A stretch of 64,000 bases of DNA from Defluviimonas salinarum (GCF_026013545.1 NZ_JAPDOG010000004.1:186001-250000), one strand, 5' to 3'; counted from the stretch's first letter, positions 16,213 to 24,522 are shown. Notes: generated by a model from the sequence alone, not told the origin. A program made the numbers and translations.

Positions 16213-17459
16213 CCCACGACCTCCGCCGTCTCCAGCACCGCGTGCAACAGCACATCCGTGCCTACCGCCGCCCATTCCGGGCTGATCTCCTCGGCCTCGT
16301 TGTGGGAAAGCCCGTCCACACAGGGGCACATGATCATCGCGGTCGGCGCGACATCGTTGATCCAGCAGGCGTCGTGGCCGGCGCCCGAGACGATGTCCAT
16401 GTGGCTGTAGCCGAGCCGTTCGGCCGCCGACCGCACGGCCTTCACGCAGGTCTCGTTGAAGGCGGGCGGGTCGAACTGGCCGACGATCTTCGCCTCGAAT
16501 CCGACCCCGATCTCCTCGCAGAGCTTCGGCGCGCGTTCCATGAACTCCGCGACCATCGCGTTGAGCTTGGGAAGGATATGGGTCCGCATATCCACCGTGA
16601 AGACGACGCGGCCCGGGATGATGTTGCGCGAGTTCGGGTAGACGTCGATATGGCCGATGGCGCCCACGGCGTTCGGCTGGTTCTTCATCGCGATCTCGTG
16701 GACGAGCTCGGTCACCAGCGCCAATCCCCGGCCCGCATTCTTGCGCATGTGCATCGGCGTGGAGCCGGTATGGCTCTCCTTCCCGGTCACGGTGCATTCA
16801 ATCCATCTGAGCCCCTGCCCGTGGGTAACAACGCCGATATCCTTGCCCTCGGCCTCCAAAATCGGGCCCTGTTCGATATGCAGCTCGAAGAGCGCGTGCA
16901 TCTGGCGGTCACCAACCTTTTCCTCACCGACCCAGCCGATACGCTTCAGTTCGTCGCCGAATGTCTTGCCGTCATGGTCCTCGCGGTCATAGGCCCACTG
17001 CAATTCATGCTTGCCCGCGAAGACCCCGGAGGCGAGCATCGCCGGGGCAAAGCGCGTCCCCTCCTCGTTGGTCCAGTTCACCACCACGATCGGGTGCTTC
17101 GTCTTGATCCCGAGGTCGTTCATCGTGCGGACGCATTCGAGCGCCCCGAGCACCCCCAGCACCCCGTCATACTTGCCCCCGGTCGGCTGGGTGTCGAGAT
17201 GCGAGCCCATGTAGACCGGCAGCGCGTCCGGGTCCTCGCCTTCGCGGAGCGCGAACATCGTGCCCATCTGGTCGACGCCCATCGTCATGCCGGCGGCCTC
17301 GCACCAGGACTGGAAGAGTTTCCGCCCCTCGCTGTCGGCATCGGTCAGCGTCTGGCGGTTGTTGCCGCCCGCAACGCCCGGGCCGATCTTCGCCATCTCC
17401 ATGATCGAGTCCCAAAGGCGTGCGGGGTCAATCCTGAGGTTCTCTCCGGGTGCGGACAT
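16209..17459 (-). CDS. M20 family N-carbamoyl amino acid / beta-ureidopropionase-type hydrolase
   Basis: This 416-residue zinc-dependent amidohydrolase (HyuC/AllC/beta-ureidopropionase family) would remove the carbamoyl group from N-carbamoyl-beta-alanine, the last reductive pyrimidine step. It shows the zinc ligand segments MGSHLDTQ, a tandem-glutamate NEEGTRF motif, HIEQGPILE, and the dimerisation lid GKESHTGSTPM. The ATG at 17459 is chosen for AGGAGGAG five bases upstream; longer frames add a non-conserved leader. It is the first gene of the operon and is divergent from a RutR-like regulator, with two operator-like palindromes between them. The substrate is assigned from context. Confidence 0.9.
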   Translation of the reverse strand: MSAPGENLRIDPARLWDSIMEMAKIGPGVAGGNNRQTLTDADSEGRKLFQSWCEAAGMTMGVDQMGTMFALREGEDPDALPVYMGSHLDTQPTGGKYDGVLGVLGALECVRTMNDLGIKTKHPIVVVNWTNEEGTRFAPAMLASGVFAGKHELQWAYDREDHDGKTFGDELKRIGWVGEEKVGDRQMHALFELHIEQGPILEAEGKDIGVVTHGQGLRWIECTVTGKESHTGSTPMHMRKNAGRGLALVTELVHEIAMKNQPNAVGAIGHIDVYPNSRNIIPGRVVFTVDMRTHILPKLNAMVAEFMERAPKLCEEIGVGFEAKIVGQFDPPAFNETCVKAVRSAAERLGYSHMDIVSGAGHDACWINDVAPTAMIMCPCVDGLSHNEAEEISPEWAAVGTDVLLHAVLETAEVVG

Positions 17460-17517
17460 CTCTCTCCTCCTGTCGGTCGCCCCCGGGTTCTTGATGCCCC
17501 TTGCGGCGACTCTCTTT

Positions 17518-17533
17518 CTGACCGTATGGTCAA
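17518..17533. promoter_or_regulatory. RutR-type operator 1
   Basis: CTGACCGTATGGTCAA matches the E. coli RutR consensus TTGACCA-N2-TGGTCAA at 12 of 14 defined positions. It lies between the divergent M20 hydrolase and tetR genes, 59 bases upstream of the hydrolase ATG. Confidence 0.75.
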
Positions 17534-17551
17534 GGTTGAGAGCACCACAAC

Positions 17552-17567
17552 CTGACCAACCGGTCAA
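17552..17567. promoter_or_regulatory. RutR-type operator 2
   Basis: CTGACCAACCGGTCAA again matches the RutR consensus at 12 of 14 defined positions. Its centre is 34 bases from operator 1, and it lies just upstream of the TetR-type regulator start, a position suited to autorepression. Confidence 0.75.
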
Positions 17568-17584
17568 CGAAAATCTTGAGGAGC

Positions 17585-18217
17585 ATGGCCGCAAACGAAC
17601 GCATGTCGAAGCGCGACGCCACGCGGCGGGAGAACGAGGCGCGGATTCTGGCGGCGGCCGAGAAGGTCTTTGCCGAGGCAGGGTTCGGCGGCGCGACGAT
17701 GCAGCTCATTGCCGACATGGCTGGGCTGCCGAAGGCCAACCTGCACTATTACTTCGCCACCAAGGAAGAACTCTATCGCAAGGTGGTGCAACAGATTTTC
17801 GAGATCTGGCTGCATGCGGCGGACAGTTTCGACAACGCCCCCGGCCCGGTCGAGGCGATCGGCGCCTATATCGACGCGAAGATGGAGATCTCACGCCGCC
17901 ACCCGTTCGGCTCGAAGGTCTGGGCGTCGGAAGTGATGCATGGCGCGCCGGTGATCCAGGATTATCTCGAGACAACGCTCAGGGAGTGGACGAAGGGTCG
18001 CGCGGACCTCATCCAGCGCTGGATCGACGAAGGCAAGATGGCGCCTGTCGACCCGAGGCACCTCCTTTACATGCTCTGGGCCACGACCCAGCACTATGCT
18101 GATTTCGGTCACCAGATCGAGACGCTGAACGGCGGCAAGCCGCTGACGGACCGGCAGTGGAAGGCCGCGAAGGACAGCGTCAAGACGATAATCCTGCGCG
18201 GTATCGGGGCGATCTGA
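17585..18217 (+). CDS. TetR-family regulator, RutR-like (paralogue 1)
   Basis: The product is 210 residues with an N-terminal TetR helix-turn-helix (about 12-60, LIADMAGLPKANLHYYFATKEELY). Its C-terminal ligand domain is of the RutR type: FEIWLHAADSFDN, SKVWASEVMHGAP and the LLYMLWATTQHYADFGHQIE segment that forms the pyrimidine pocket in RutR. It probably senses uracil, thymine or a degradation intermediate and represses the divergent operon. The start is uncertain: ATG 17585 has GAGGAG only one base away, a TTG lies at 17576 and another ATG at 17603. A decayed copy of its 3' end lies at 18942. Confidence 0.88.
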   Translation: MAANERMSKRDATRRENEARILAAAEKVFAEAGFGGATMQLIADMAGLPKANLHYYFATKEELYRKVVQQIFEIWLHAADSFDNAPGPVEAIGAYIDAKMEISRRHPFGSKVWASEVMHGAPVIQDYLETTLREWTKGRADLIQRWIDEGKMAPVDPRHLLYMLWATTQHYADFGHQIETLNGGKPLTDRQWKAAKDSVKTIILRGIGAI

Positions 18218-18395
18218 GCATGCAGCGCGGGGCGCGCGCGGCGCTACATGAGCCTTGAATCGCTCGCACGCGTCACCGACAATCCGACCGTCAGGCTGCC
18301 CGCAGTGGGCGCCTAATCAAGCCCTGACCTCTCCGAGGGTCGGCGCTCCTACACCACGCCGCGGGGCACTATCTGACGAGGTGGCGGACTATCTC

Positions 18396-18785
18396 ATGAG
18401 CCAGGACGTCATTTTGCCGATACCCGCGCCGATTTCCGACAGGCTTGGCACCGCCGACGCCGATCAGGGTGCGATTTACTTCGAAAAGAATTGTACCGGG
18501 TGCCATCTTTTCGAACCGGAGCTTGGCGACTCAACGGGTCCGAATCTGTCGAATGTGGTCGGTCGGGACAAGGCTTCCCGTCCCTTCCCGAACGGTTACT
18601 CCAAGACTTTGTTGGGTCTGGAGGGCAATTGGACTTACGAGGACCTGAATACCTTTCTCTCTGGTCCAGCGATCACGACGCCCGGCACAAGAATGGATTC
18701 CCGGGGCGCGCCCGACGAAACGGATCGCGCCAATCTGATCGCCTACTTGCGCACCTTGAGTGACGATCCCGTCCCGCTGCCGTAG
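18396..18785 (+). CDS. Class I cytochrome c domain, probably truncated
   Basis: From ATG 18396 the frame encodes 129 residues with one haem site CTGCH (Cys33, Cys36, His37), the TGPNLSNVVGR loop and a candidate axial Met100 in GTRMDSRG. A C-terminal helix ANLIAYLRTLS follows, the mitochondrial-type cytochrome c layout. No signal peptide is present from this start, and upstream codons in frame to 18255 (TTG) give none either. Without export a c-type haem cannot be attached, so the gene has probably lost its 5' end. It sits between the intact TetR gene and the decayed copy of its 3' end, in DNA less GC-rich than the surroundings, suggesting arrival through a rearrangement. Confidence 0.55.
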   Translation: MSQDVILPIPAPISDRLGTADADQGAIYFEKNCTGCHLFEPELGDSTGPNLSNVVGRDKASRPFPNGYSKTLLGLEGNWTYEDLNTFLSGPAITTPGTRMDSRGAPDETDRANLIAYLRTLSDDPVPLP

Positions 18786-18941
18786 TTTGCCAGTACGGGG
18801 CGGGGTATTCCCAATCCTTCACAGTCAAGCGTCTGCCATCCTAATTCATCTAAAGAAGTCAAACGGGATTTCGCCCTATTCCGGCGATAGGGCCAAAGCT
18901 TACCGCACCTGCGCGACCACAGTGCAAGCCACGCTGAACTG

Positions 18942-19153
18942 ACTCAGCGCTGAACCGAACGGGGCAAAATGGCATCCGCTGGCCCCGCCATCTTGTCTAC
19001 ATGCCCTGGGCCACGACCCAGCATTACGCCGACTTCGGCCACCAGATCGAGACGCTGAACGGCGCCCCCCCCTGAGCGACCGCCAGTGGAAGGCTGCCAA
19101 GGAAAGCGTGAAGACGATCATCCTGCGCGGGATCGGCGCGGTCTGGGCCCGGC
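18942..19153 (+). pseudogene. Remnant of a RutR-like tetR gene (3' end only)
   Basis: This stretch aligns base by base with the last ~180 bases of the intact regulator (18035-18217), including the codons for WATTQHYADFGHQIETLNG and WKAAKxSVKTIILRGIGA. It carries a one-base loss near 18980. A second frameshift is in a run of eight C at 19064-19071, which creates TGA right after ETLNGAPP. The 5' two thirds are absent. It is the product of a duplication or of a replaced paralogue. Confidence 0.8.
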
Positions 19154-19229
19154 TGGGACGTCACGATTGACTTCGATGCCGCTCCCGGCCGATGCTTGAC
19201 GCGCGGGGCGGACATATCGGAGCAGTGGT

Positions 19230-20054
19230 ATGGCGGTAACGCGCCCGAGCGAATTTCGGTATTTCTTCGGCCGGCGGGCCAAACTCCTTTACGAATGCCT
19301 CGGCTGGCATCTCAGGAACGCGACCGACCTCAGGTTCATGAACTACGGCTTCGCCTTCGATCCCGACGCCCCGGCGCCCAGGCTGGAACGGGAGGACGAG
19401 GCCGAACGCTTCTGCGCCCAGCTCTACCATGTCGTCGCCACCCAGATCGACCTCAGCGGCAAGCGCGTTCTCGACATCGGCTCGGGCCGGGGTGGCGGTT
19501 CGGCCTATGTCCACCGCTACCTCCGGACCGGCCAGATGATCGGCTGCGACCTTGCCGAGCGCGCGGTCGAGTTCTGCCGCCGCGTCTATGACGGGATCGA
19601 CGGTCTTCTGTTCCAGCATGGCGACGCGATGGACATGCCCTTCGGCGACGGCGAATTCGACGCCGTGCTCAGTGTCGAAAGCGCGCATTGCTATCCCGAC
19701 CGGCAGGCGTTCTTCCGCGAGGCGCACCGGGTGCTCAGGCCGGGCGGCAGCCTGCTCTATGCCGATTTCACCCCCGCCCGGGTGGCGCCCGGCGCGGCGC
19801 TGATCGAGACCCGGAGCGGCCTGGCCGCGGCCGGTTTCGCCGAGGTCCGGATCGCCGACATCACCCCGAACATTGTCCGGGGGCTCGAAAACGACGCCGG
19901 CCGGCGGACGGTCGAGATCGACCGCCGCTTCCCGCCGGGCACGCGGCGGGCGGTGCGGCTCTGGGCCGGGACGCCGGGATCGTGGATCTTCCGCGACTTC
20001 CAGGAGGGACGGCGCGAATACCTGATGTGCCACGCGACCCGGCCCGTCGGTTGA
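19230..20054 (+). CDS. Class I SAM-dependent methyltransferase
   Basis: The product is 274 residues with the Rossmann-type SAM site VLDIGSGRGGGSAY (about 80-93), the second acidic strand MIGCDLAERAVEFC and post-I motifs GDAMDMPFGDGEFDAVLSVES and HRVLRPGGSLLYADF. The layout resembles small-molecule and lipid O-/C-methyltransferases. The family is clear but the substrate is not. GGAGCAGTGGT precedes the ATG. It lies beside the regulator scar and ends ten bases before the convergent ACT-domain gene, with no clear operon partner. Confidence 0.85.
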   Translation: MAVTRPSEFRYFFGRRAKLLYECLGWHLRNATDLRFMNYGFAFDPDAPAPRLEREDEAERFCAQLYHVVATQIDLSGKRVLDIGSGRGGGSAYVHRYLRTGQMIGCDLAERAVEFCRRVYDGIDGLLFQHGDAMDMPFGDGEFDAVLSVESAHCYPDRQAFFREAHRVLRPGGSLLYADFTPARVAPGAALIETRSGLAAAGFAEVRIADITPNIVRGLENDAGRRTVEIDRRFPPGTRRAVRLWAGTPGSWIFRDFQEGRREYLMCHATRPVG

Positions 20055-20063
20055 CGGGCGCGC

Positions 20064-20480
20064 TCACCGCACGGCGACGGAGCCCTGAAGGCGCAGGAGG
20101 ATCTCCAGAGCCTCCGCGGCACGGTCAGCGGGAACGAAGGCGTGGTCGTGGTGATAGGCCGCCACCATGTTGCAGGCGATGCCCTCCGCCGCGAGCGCCG
20201 TGGCGACCGCAGCGGTCAGCCCGACGCCCTCGAGCGACGAATGCACGTTGAGCCGGATGAGCCGCATCGGCGATGTCGTGTCGAGACCTCGGGCTGCGGC
20301 GACCGCCTTGGGCAGGATCAGCGACTGGCCCTCGGCCTCGCGAAAGACCGACAGCGCGGCGTCCAGAAGTGCGGCGCTGGCGCTTCCGCCCGGCAGGCTG
20401 CAGAAGACGAACGATCCGGGGAGAAGCTCCGGCGACATGCCCGCGATCATGGCGCGCGTCTCGAAGACCGGGTGTGACAC
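20064..20480 (-). CDS. ACT-domain protein (CASTOR/ACT_7-like)
   Basis: The product is 138 residues from GTG 20480, preceded by GGAAGGGGGC. The ACT-type core includes LPGSFVFCSLPG, a middle strand MRLIRLNVHSSLEGVGLTAAVATALAAEGIACNMVAAYHHDHAFVP, and a C-terminal helix, the pattern of stand-alone ACT_7 proteins that bind amino acids or related ligands. It is divergent from rutR, and a perfect RutR-type palindrome lies 40 bases before its start. This links it to pyrimidine control. A role in sensing beta-alanine or a pyrimidine breakdown product is inference. Confidence 0.75.
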   Translation of the reverse strand: MSHPVFETRAMIAGMSPELLPGSFVFCSLPGGSASAALLDAALSVFREAEGQSLILPKAVAAARGLDTTSPMRLIRLNVHSSLEGVGLTAAVATALAAEGIACNMVAAYHHDHAFVPADRAAEALEILLRLQGSVAVR

Positions 20481-20520
20481 GCTTGCCCCCTTCCCTACCG
20501 CCGGGTCGGCGGAAATGACG

Positions 20521-20538
20521 TTTGACCTTCCGGTCAAA
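20521..20538. promoter_or_regulatory. RutR-type operator 3
   Basis: TTTGACCTTCCGGTCAAA has perfect 7-base arms with a 4-base centre and matches the RutR consensus at 12 of 14 defined positions. It lies midway between the divergent ACT-domain gene and rutR. Confidence 0.8.
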
Positions 20539-20579
20539 TACACGCTAGCTGAAGACAGGACGTCAAGGGAGAGCACCGC

Positions 20580-21203
20580 GTGCAGGACCGGCAGGCCGCC
20601 GAGCGACCGCTGACACGGATACAGCGCAAGAACCGCGAGACCATCCTCGACGCGGCGCTCGACGCATTTTCCAGCTACGGCTTTCGTGGCACCACCGTCG
20701 ATCAGATCGCCGAGCTTGCAGGCCTGTCGAAGCCGAACCTGCTCTACTACTTCCCCTCCAAGGAAGCGATCCACGCCGAGCTTCTGACGCTGCTGCTCGA
20801 CGCCTGGCTCGATCCGCTGCGGGCACTCGACCCCGAGGGCGAGCCGGTCGCGGAGATCCTTGGCTATGTCCGCCGCAAGCTCGAACTCAGCCGCGACTAC
20901 CCGCGCGAAAGCCGGCTCTTCGCGAACGAGATCCTGCAGGGCGCGCCGCGGATCATGGCCGCACTCGAAGGCGAACTGAAGGCGCTCGTCGACGAGAAGG
21001 CGGCGGTGCTCGCAAACTGGGCAGCGGCGGGGCGGATCGCCGACATGCCGCCGCATCACCTGATCTTCTCGATCTGGGCGCTGACCCAGCATTACGCCGA
21101 TTTCGACGTTCAGGTCCGCGCCGTGCTCGGCCCGGGACACGATCCCTATGCCGAGGCGCAGGGTTTTCTTGAAACGCTCTTCGCCAAGCTCCTCGCGCCC
21201 TGA
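20580..21203 (+). CDS. rutR: TetR-family pyrimidine regulator RutR
   Basis: This 207-residue protein (GTG start, GGGAGAG upstream) is recognisably RutR. It has the helix-turn-helix FRGTTVDQIAELAGLSKPNLLYYFPSKEAIHAELL, the ligand-domain segment RRKLELSRDYPRESRLFANEILQGAP and HHLIFSIWALTQHYADFDVQV. Trp and His/Tyr residues at the uracil pocket are retained. In E. coli RutR represses the rut operon and is released by uracil or thymine. Here it sits between preA/preT and the ABC/hydrolase operon, and the same operator type occurs at both regulators. It is the closer of the two paralogues to E. coli RutR. Confidence 0.9.
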   Translation: MQDRQAAERPLTRIQRKNRETILDAALDAFSSYGFRGTTVDQIAELAGLSKPNLLYYFPSKEAIHAELLTLLLDAWLDPLRALDPEGEPVAEILGYVRRKLELSRDYPRESRLFANEILQGAPRIMAALEGELKALVDEKAAVLANWAAAGRIADMPPHHLIFSIWALTQHYADFDVQVRAVLGPGHDPYAEAQGFLETLFAKLLAP

Positions 21204-21211
21204 CCGCGCGG

Positions 21212-21571
21212 TCAGCCGGTGGGTTTCAGCGGATAGCGGTCGCCCTTCTGGTCGATCAGCAGCACCCGGCCGCCATTGCGGACATAGAGATCGCAGCGCG
21301 ACCAGCCGTTCAGGAACTCGACGCAGACCGAGCCGTCATCCTCGATCCGGTAGCGTCCCTCGGCGCGGTCGCCGCCGTCGTAGACATAGGCGTAGCTCCC
21401 GTCGGCGCCGTATTCGGAGCGCCCGCCATCATAGAAGCGGATCTCGGTCCCGGCGACGAAGGCCGCGATCCCGTCCGGCGTGAAGACCTCATCGCCCGGT
21501 TTCATCGCCCAGCCCTCCGCACTGGCCGGCTGGGCGAGGCCGAAGGCGGCCAGGATCAACAGGGGTCTCAC
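21212..21571 (-). CDS. Exported small protein, function unknown
   Basis: The product is 119 residues from GTG 21571 (GGAGAGG upstream), with a signal peptide (VRPLLILAAFGLAQPASAEG) and a mature beta-rich domain. The domain contains repeated YDGG turns (RFYDGGRSEYGADGSYAYVYDGGDRAEGRYRIEDDGSVCVEF) and a pair of cysteines that could form a disulfide. It ends nine bases after the convergent rutR stop, so the two genes share almost no spacer. The repeat of short Gly/Asp turns is like periplasmic beta-meander proteins seen across Rhodobacteraceae. No function is known to me. Confidence 0.7.
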   Translation of the reverse strand: MRPLLILAAFGLAQPASAEGWAMKPGDEVFTPDGIAAFVAGTEIRFYDGGRSEYGADGSYAYVYDGGDRAEGRYRIEDDGSVCVEFLNGWSRCDLYVRNGGRVLLIDQKGDRYPLKPTG

Positions 21572-21662
21572 GACGATATCCTCTCCTCGCCGGCAGGGAG
21601 GCACCGGCGGGGAGAGGGGAACATGCGGGCGTGCCCGCTGTCAAAGCACCATCCGGTGAGCC

Positions 21663-22964
21663 CTATTCTGCGGCCTGCGCCATCGGGTTATTCGGATGCG
21701 TCGTCCAGTTGGCGTAGTCGCCCACCTTCTTGCCCGTCCTCGGATCGACCTCGCCCTTCGCCAGCGGCCGCATGGTGATGCAGTTCTCGACCGGGCAGAC
21801 GTCGATGCAGAGATTGCAGGCGACGCATTCCTCGTCCTTGACCGAGAACACCCTGTCCTCGCCCATTGCGATGGCCTGGTGCGAGGTGTCCTCGCAGGCG
21901 GCATAGCAGCGTCCGCACTTGATGCAGAGGTCCTGGTCGATCTCGGCCTTGGTGACGTAGTTGAGGTTGAGATACTGCCAGTCGGTGACGTTCGGCACCG
22001 CGCGGCCGACGAGATCGGCGGTCGAGGTCATGCCCTTTCCGTCCATATATTCCGAAAGCCCCGAGATCATCTCCTGCACGATCTTGAAGCCGTAGGTCAT
22101 CGCCGCCGTGCAGACCTGCACGTTGCCGGCGCCGAGCGCCATGAACTCGGCCGCGTCGCGCCAGGTGGTGACCCCGCCGATGCCGGAGATCGGCAGGCCG
22201 CGGGTCTCCGCGTCGCGGGCGATCTCGGACACCATCGACAGAGCGATCGGCTTGACCGCCGGGCCGCAATAGCCGCCGTGGGCGCCCTTGCCGTCGATCG
22301 ACGGCTCGGGGCTGAACAAGTCGAGATTGACCGAGGTGATCGAGTTGATCGTGTTGATCAGGCTCACCGCATCGGCACCACCGCGCTTCGCGGCCGCCGC
22401 GGGCTTCCTCACATCGGTGATGTTGGGGGTCAGCTTGACGATGCAGGGCATCCGGCTGTGCTGCTTCACCCAGCGCGTCACCATCTCGATATATTCCGGC
22501 ACCTGCCCCACGGCCGAGCCCATGCCGCGCTCGCTCATCCCGTGCGGGCAGCCGAAATTGAGCTCCACCCCATCGGCGCCGGTATCCTCGACCGCCTTCA
22601 GGATCGCCTTCCAGCTTTCCTCGTCGCAGGGCACCATGAGCGAGATGACCAGCGCCCGGTCCGGGTAGTCGCGCTTGACCTGCTTGATCTCGCGCAGGTT
22701 CACCTCCAAGGGCCGGTCGGTGATCAGCTCGATGTTGTTGAGCCCCAGAAGCCGCCGGTCCGCGCCCCAGATCGCGCCGTAGCGCGGGCCGTTGACGTTG
22801 ACGACGGGCGGGCCTTCGGACCCGAGGGTCTTCCAGACCACGCCGCCCCAGCCCGCCTCGAAGGCGCGGCGGACGTTGTATTCCTTGTCGGTCGGCGGGG
22901 CGGAGGCCAGCCAGAACGGGTTCGGGGATTTGATCCCGATGAAATTGGTCGTCAGATCAGCCAT
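21663..22964 (-). CDS. preA: NAD-dependent dihydropyrimidine dehydrogenase subunit PreA
   Basis: This 433-residue catalytic subunit reduces uracil or thymine to the 5,6-dihydro form. A dihydroorotate dehydrogenase-like FMN barrel (about 1-330) contains the active-site loop ELNFGCPHGMSERGMG, whose Cys is the usual acid catalyst. Two [4Fe-4S] ferredoxin motifs follow at the C-terminus: CIKCGRCYAACEDT and CVACNLCIDVCPVENC. It is preceded by preT with an 11-base gap. Together with dihydropyrimidinase and the M20 hydrolase it completes reductive pyrimidine degradation to beta-alanine. Confidence 0.95.
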   Translation of the reverse strand: MADLTTNFIGIKSPNPFWLASAPPTDKEYNVRRAFEAGWGGVVWKTLGSEGPPVVNVNGPRYGAIWGADRRLLGLNNIELITDRPLEVNLREIKQVKRDYPDRALVISLMVPCDEESWKAILKAVEDTGADGVELNFGCPHGMSERGMGSAVGQVPEYIEMVTRWVKQHSRMPCIVKLTPNITDVRKPAAAAKRGGADAVSLINTINSITSVNLDLFSPEPSIDGKGAHGGYCGPAVKPIALSMVSEIARDAETRGLPISGIGGVTTWRDAAEFMALGAGNVQVCTAAMTYGFKIVQEMISGLSEYMDGKGMTSTADLVGRAVPNVTDWQYLNLNYVTKAEIDQDLCIKCGRCYAACEDTSHQAIAMGEDRVFSVKDEECVACNLCIDVCPVENCITMRPLAKGEVDPRTGKKVGDYANWTTHPNNPMAQAAE

Positions 22965-22975
22965 TGGTGCCTCCC

Positions 22976-24310
22976 TCAGCCCATCAGGCTCGCATGAATG
23001 TCCTCGGCCGCGTCGCGGCCCTCAGCGACGGCGGTGACGGTCAGGTCCTCGCCGCCCAAGGCGCAGTCGCCCGCCGCCCAGACGCCTTGGACCGAGGTCC
23101 GCCCCGCCCCGGTCACGGCGATCTTTCCGCCCTCGATCGCCAGCCCCTCGGGCGCGCCGTCGAGCGTCTGGCCAATCGCCTTCATCACCTGGTCGGCCCG
23201 AAGCCGGAAGGTCTCGTCCTTGAGCTTCAGCCCGCCCGGACCGTCCTCGGTATAGGCGAACTCGACCTCGCGTGCGGCGCCGTTGCCGATCACGCGCACC
23301 GGGGCGGCATTGTGGAGGATGCGGACACCGACCGAGGTCGCGTGCTCCTGCTCGTGATCCGAGGCCGACATCTTCTCCGGCCCGCGCCGGTAGACGATGG
23401 TGACGTTCTCGGCGCCGAGGAGCTTCGACTGCACGGCGGCATCCACCGCCGTCATGCCGCCGCCGATCACAACCACGTCGCGGCCAATGGCGAGCTTCGC
23501 CTTTTCCGGCTCCTGCCGCAGCCCGGCGATGAAGTCTACGGCGGAAAGCACGTTTTCGAGCCCTTCGCCCTCGGCGCGGAGTGCGTTGACGCCGGCAAGA
23601 CCGATGGCGAGCACCACCGCGTCATGGTCCGCCTTGAGCCCGTCGAGGGTCAGCCCCGCCCCGAGCGCCATGCCGTTCTGGACCGTGATCCCGCCGATCT
23701 TCAAGAGCCAGTCGACCTCGGCCTGCGCGAAACCGCCGGGGCTCTTGTAGCTGGCGATGCCGTATTCGTTGAGCCCGCCGGCCTTCGGTCGCGGGTCGTA
23801 GACCACGACGTCGTGGCCTTTCATCGCCAGCCGGTGCGCGGCGGCCAGTCCGGCCGGACCGGCGCCGACGACAGCCACGCGCTTGCCGGTCGAGGCCGCG
23901 CGGGCGAAGGGATGGCTGCCCGTCTCCATCAGCGTGTCGGTCGCGTAGCGCTGCAGCCGCCCGATCTCGACCGGCTTGCCCTCGGCCACCTCGCGCACGC
24001 AGACCTCCTCGCAAAGCGTCTCGGTCGGGCAGACGCGGGCGCACATGCCGCCAAGGATGTTCTGCGAAAAGATCGTCTTCGCCGCCGCCTCGGGGGTGCC
24101 GGTAGCGATCTGGCGGATGAAGAGCGGAATGTCGATCGAGGTCGGACAGGCCGTCATGCAGGGCGCGTCGTGGCAGAAGTAGCAGCGGTCCGCCGCGACC
24201 CGCGCCTCGTGTGCATCGTAGCGCGGCGCGATGTCGGAGAAGTTGCGGGCATAATCCTCTGCCCCGAGGCGTCCGGGCACGATGCCCGGCGTAAGCTGGC
24301 TGTTGGTCAA
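22976..24310 (-). CDS. preT: NAD-dependent dihydropyrimidine dehydrogenase subunit PreT
   Basis: This 444-residue electron-input subunit has an N-terminal cysteine-rich FeS domain (CYFCHDAPCMTACPTSIDIP and MCARVCPTETLCEEVC). An FAD Rossmann motif VAVVGAGPAGLAAAHRLAMKGHDVVVYD follows, then a second dinucleotide motif VVVIGGGMTAVDAA. It passes electrons from NAD(P)H to PreA. The start is TTG 24310, supported by GGAGG five bases upstream; the FeS domain would be incomplete from any later start. An AT-rich, promoter-like region separates it from accB. Confidence 0.93.
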   Translation of the reverse strand: MTNSQLTPGIVPGRLGAEDYARNFSDIAPRYDAHEARVAADRCYFCHDAPCMTACPTSIDIPLFIRQIATGTPEAAAKTIFSQNILGGMCARVCPTETLCEEVCVREVAEGKPVEIGRLQRYATDTLMETGSHPFARAASTGKRVAVVGAGPAGLAAAHRLAMKGHDVVVYDPRPKAGGLNEYGIASYKSPGGFAQAEVDWLLKIGGITVQNGMALGAGLTLDGLKADHDAVVLAIGLAGVNALRAEGEGLENVLSAVDFIAGLRQEPEKAKLAIGRDVVVIGGGMTAVDAAVQSKLLGAENVTIVYRRGPEKMSASDHEQEHATSVGVRILHNAAPVRVIGNGAAREVEFAYTEDGPGGLKLKDETFRLRADQVMKAIGQTLDGAPEGLAIEGGKIAVTGAGRTSVQGVWAAGDCALGGEDLTVTAVAEGRDAAEDIHASLMG

Positions 24311-24351
24311 GGCGGCCTCCCTCCGTCCGTTCTTGAGGAAAAGGCTGCCAC

Positions 24352-24386
24352 CGAATCATTTTTTTATCAACTGGTAAATTTTTGAG
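24352..24386. promoter_or_regulatory. AT-rich promoter/operator region between preT and accB
   Basis: A run ATTTTTTTATCAACTGGTAA followed by ATTTTTGAGG stands out in otherwise GC-rich DNA. It contains the minus-strand word CAAAAATTTACCA, also found with four extra T in front of the XRE-cupin gene at 54729. It probably carries the preT or accB promoter. Confidence 0.4.
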
Positions 24387-24522
24387 GTTTGCAGCCGGAG
24401 CGATGGTGCCGGCACACCGTAACTCGCGGCTTTCCTCGGCCGGACCAAGCGCGTATAAGCGGCGGGAAACGGAAACCCCGCAAAGCAAGACGGGCATCCG
24501 CCAGGACCGATCGAGGACAGAA

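Noticed and set aside
24301-24316. RutR box at the preT start (TTGACCA)
   Set aside because: Only one half-site is present and it is the start codon region itself; no second arm.
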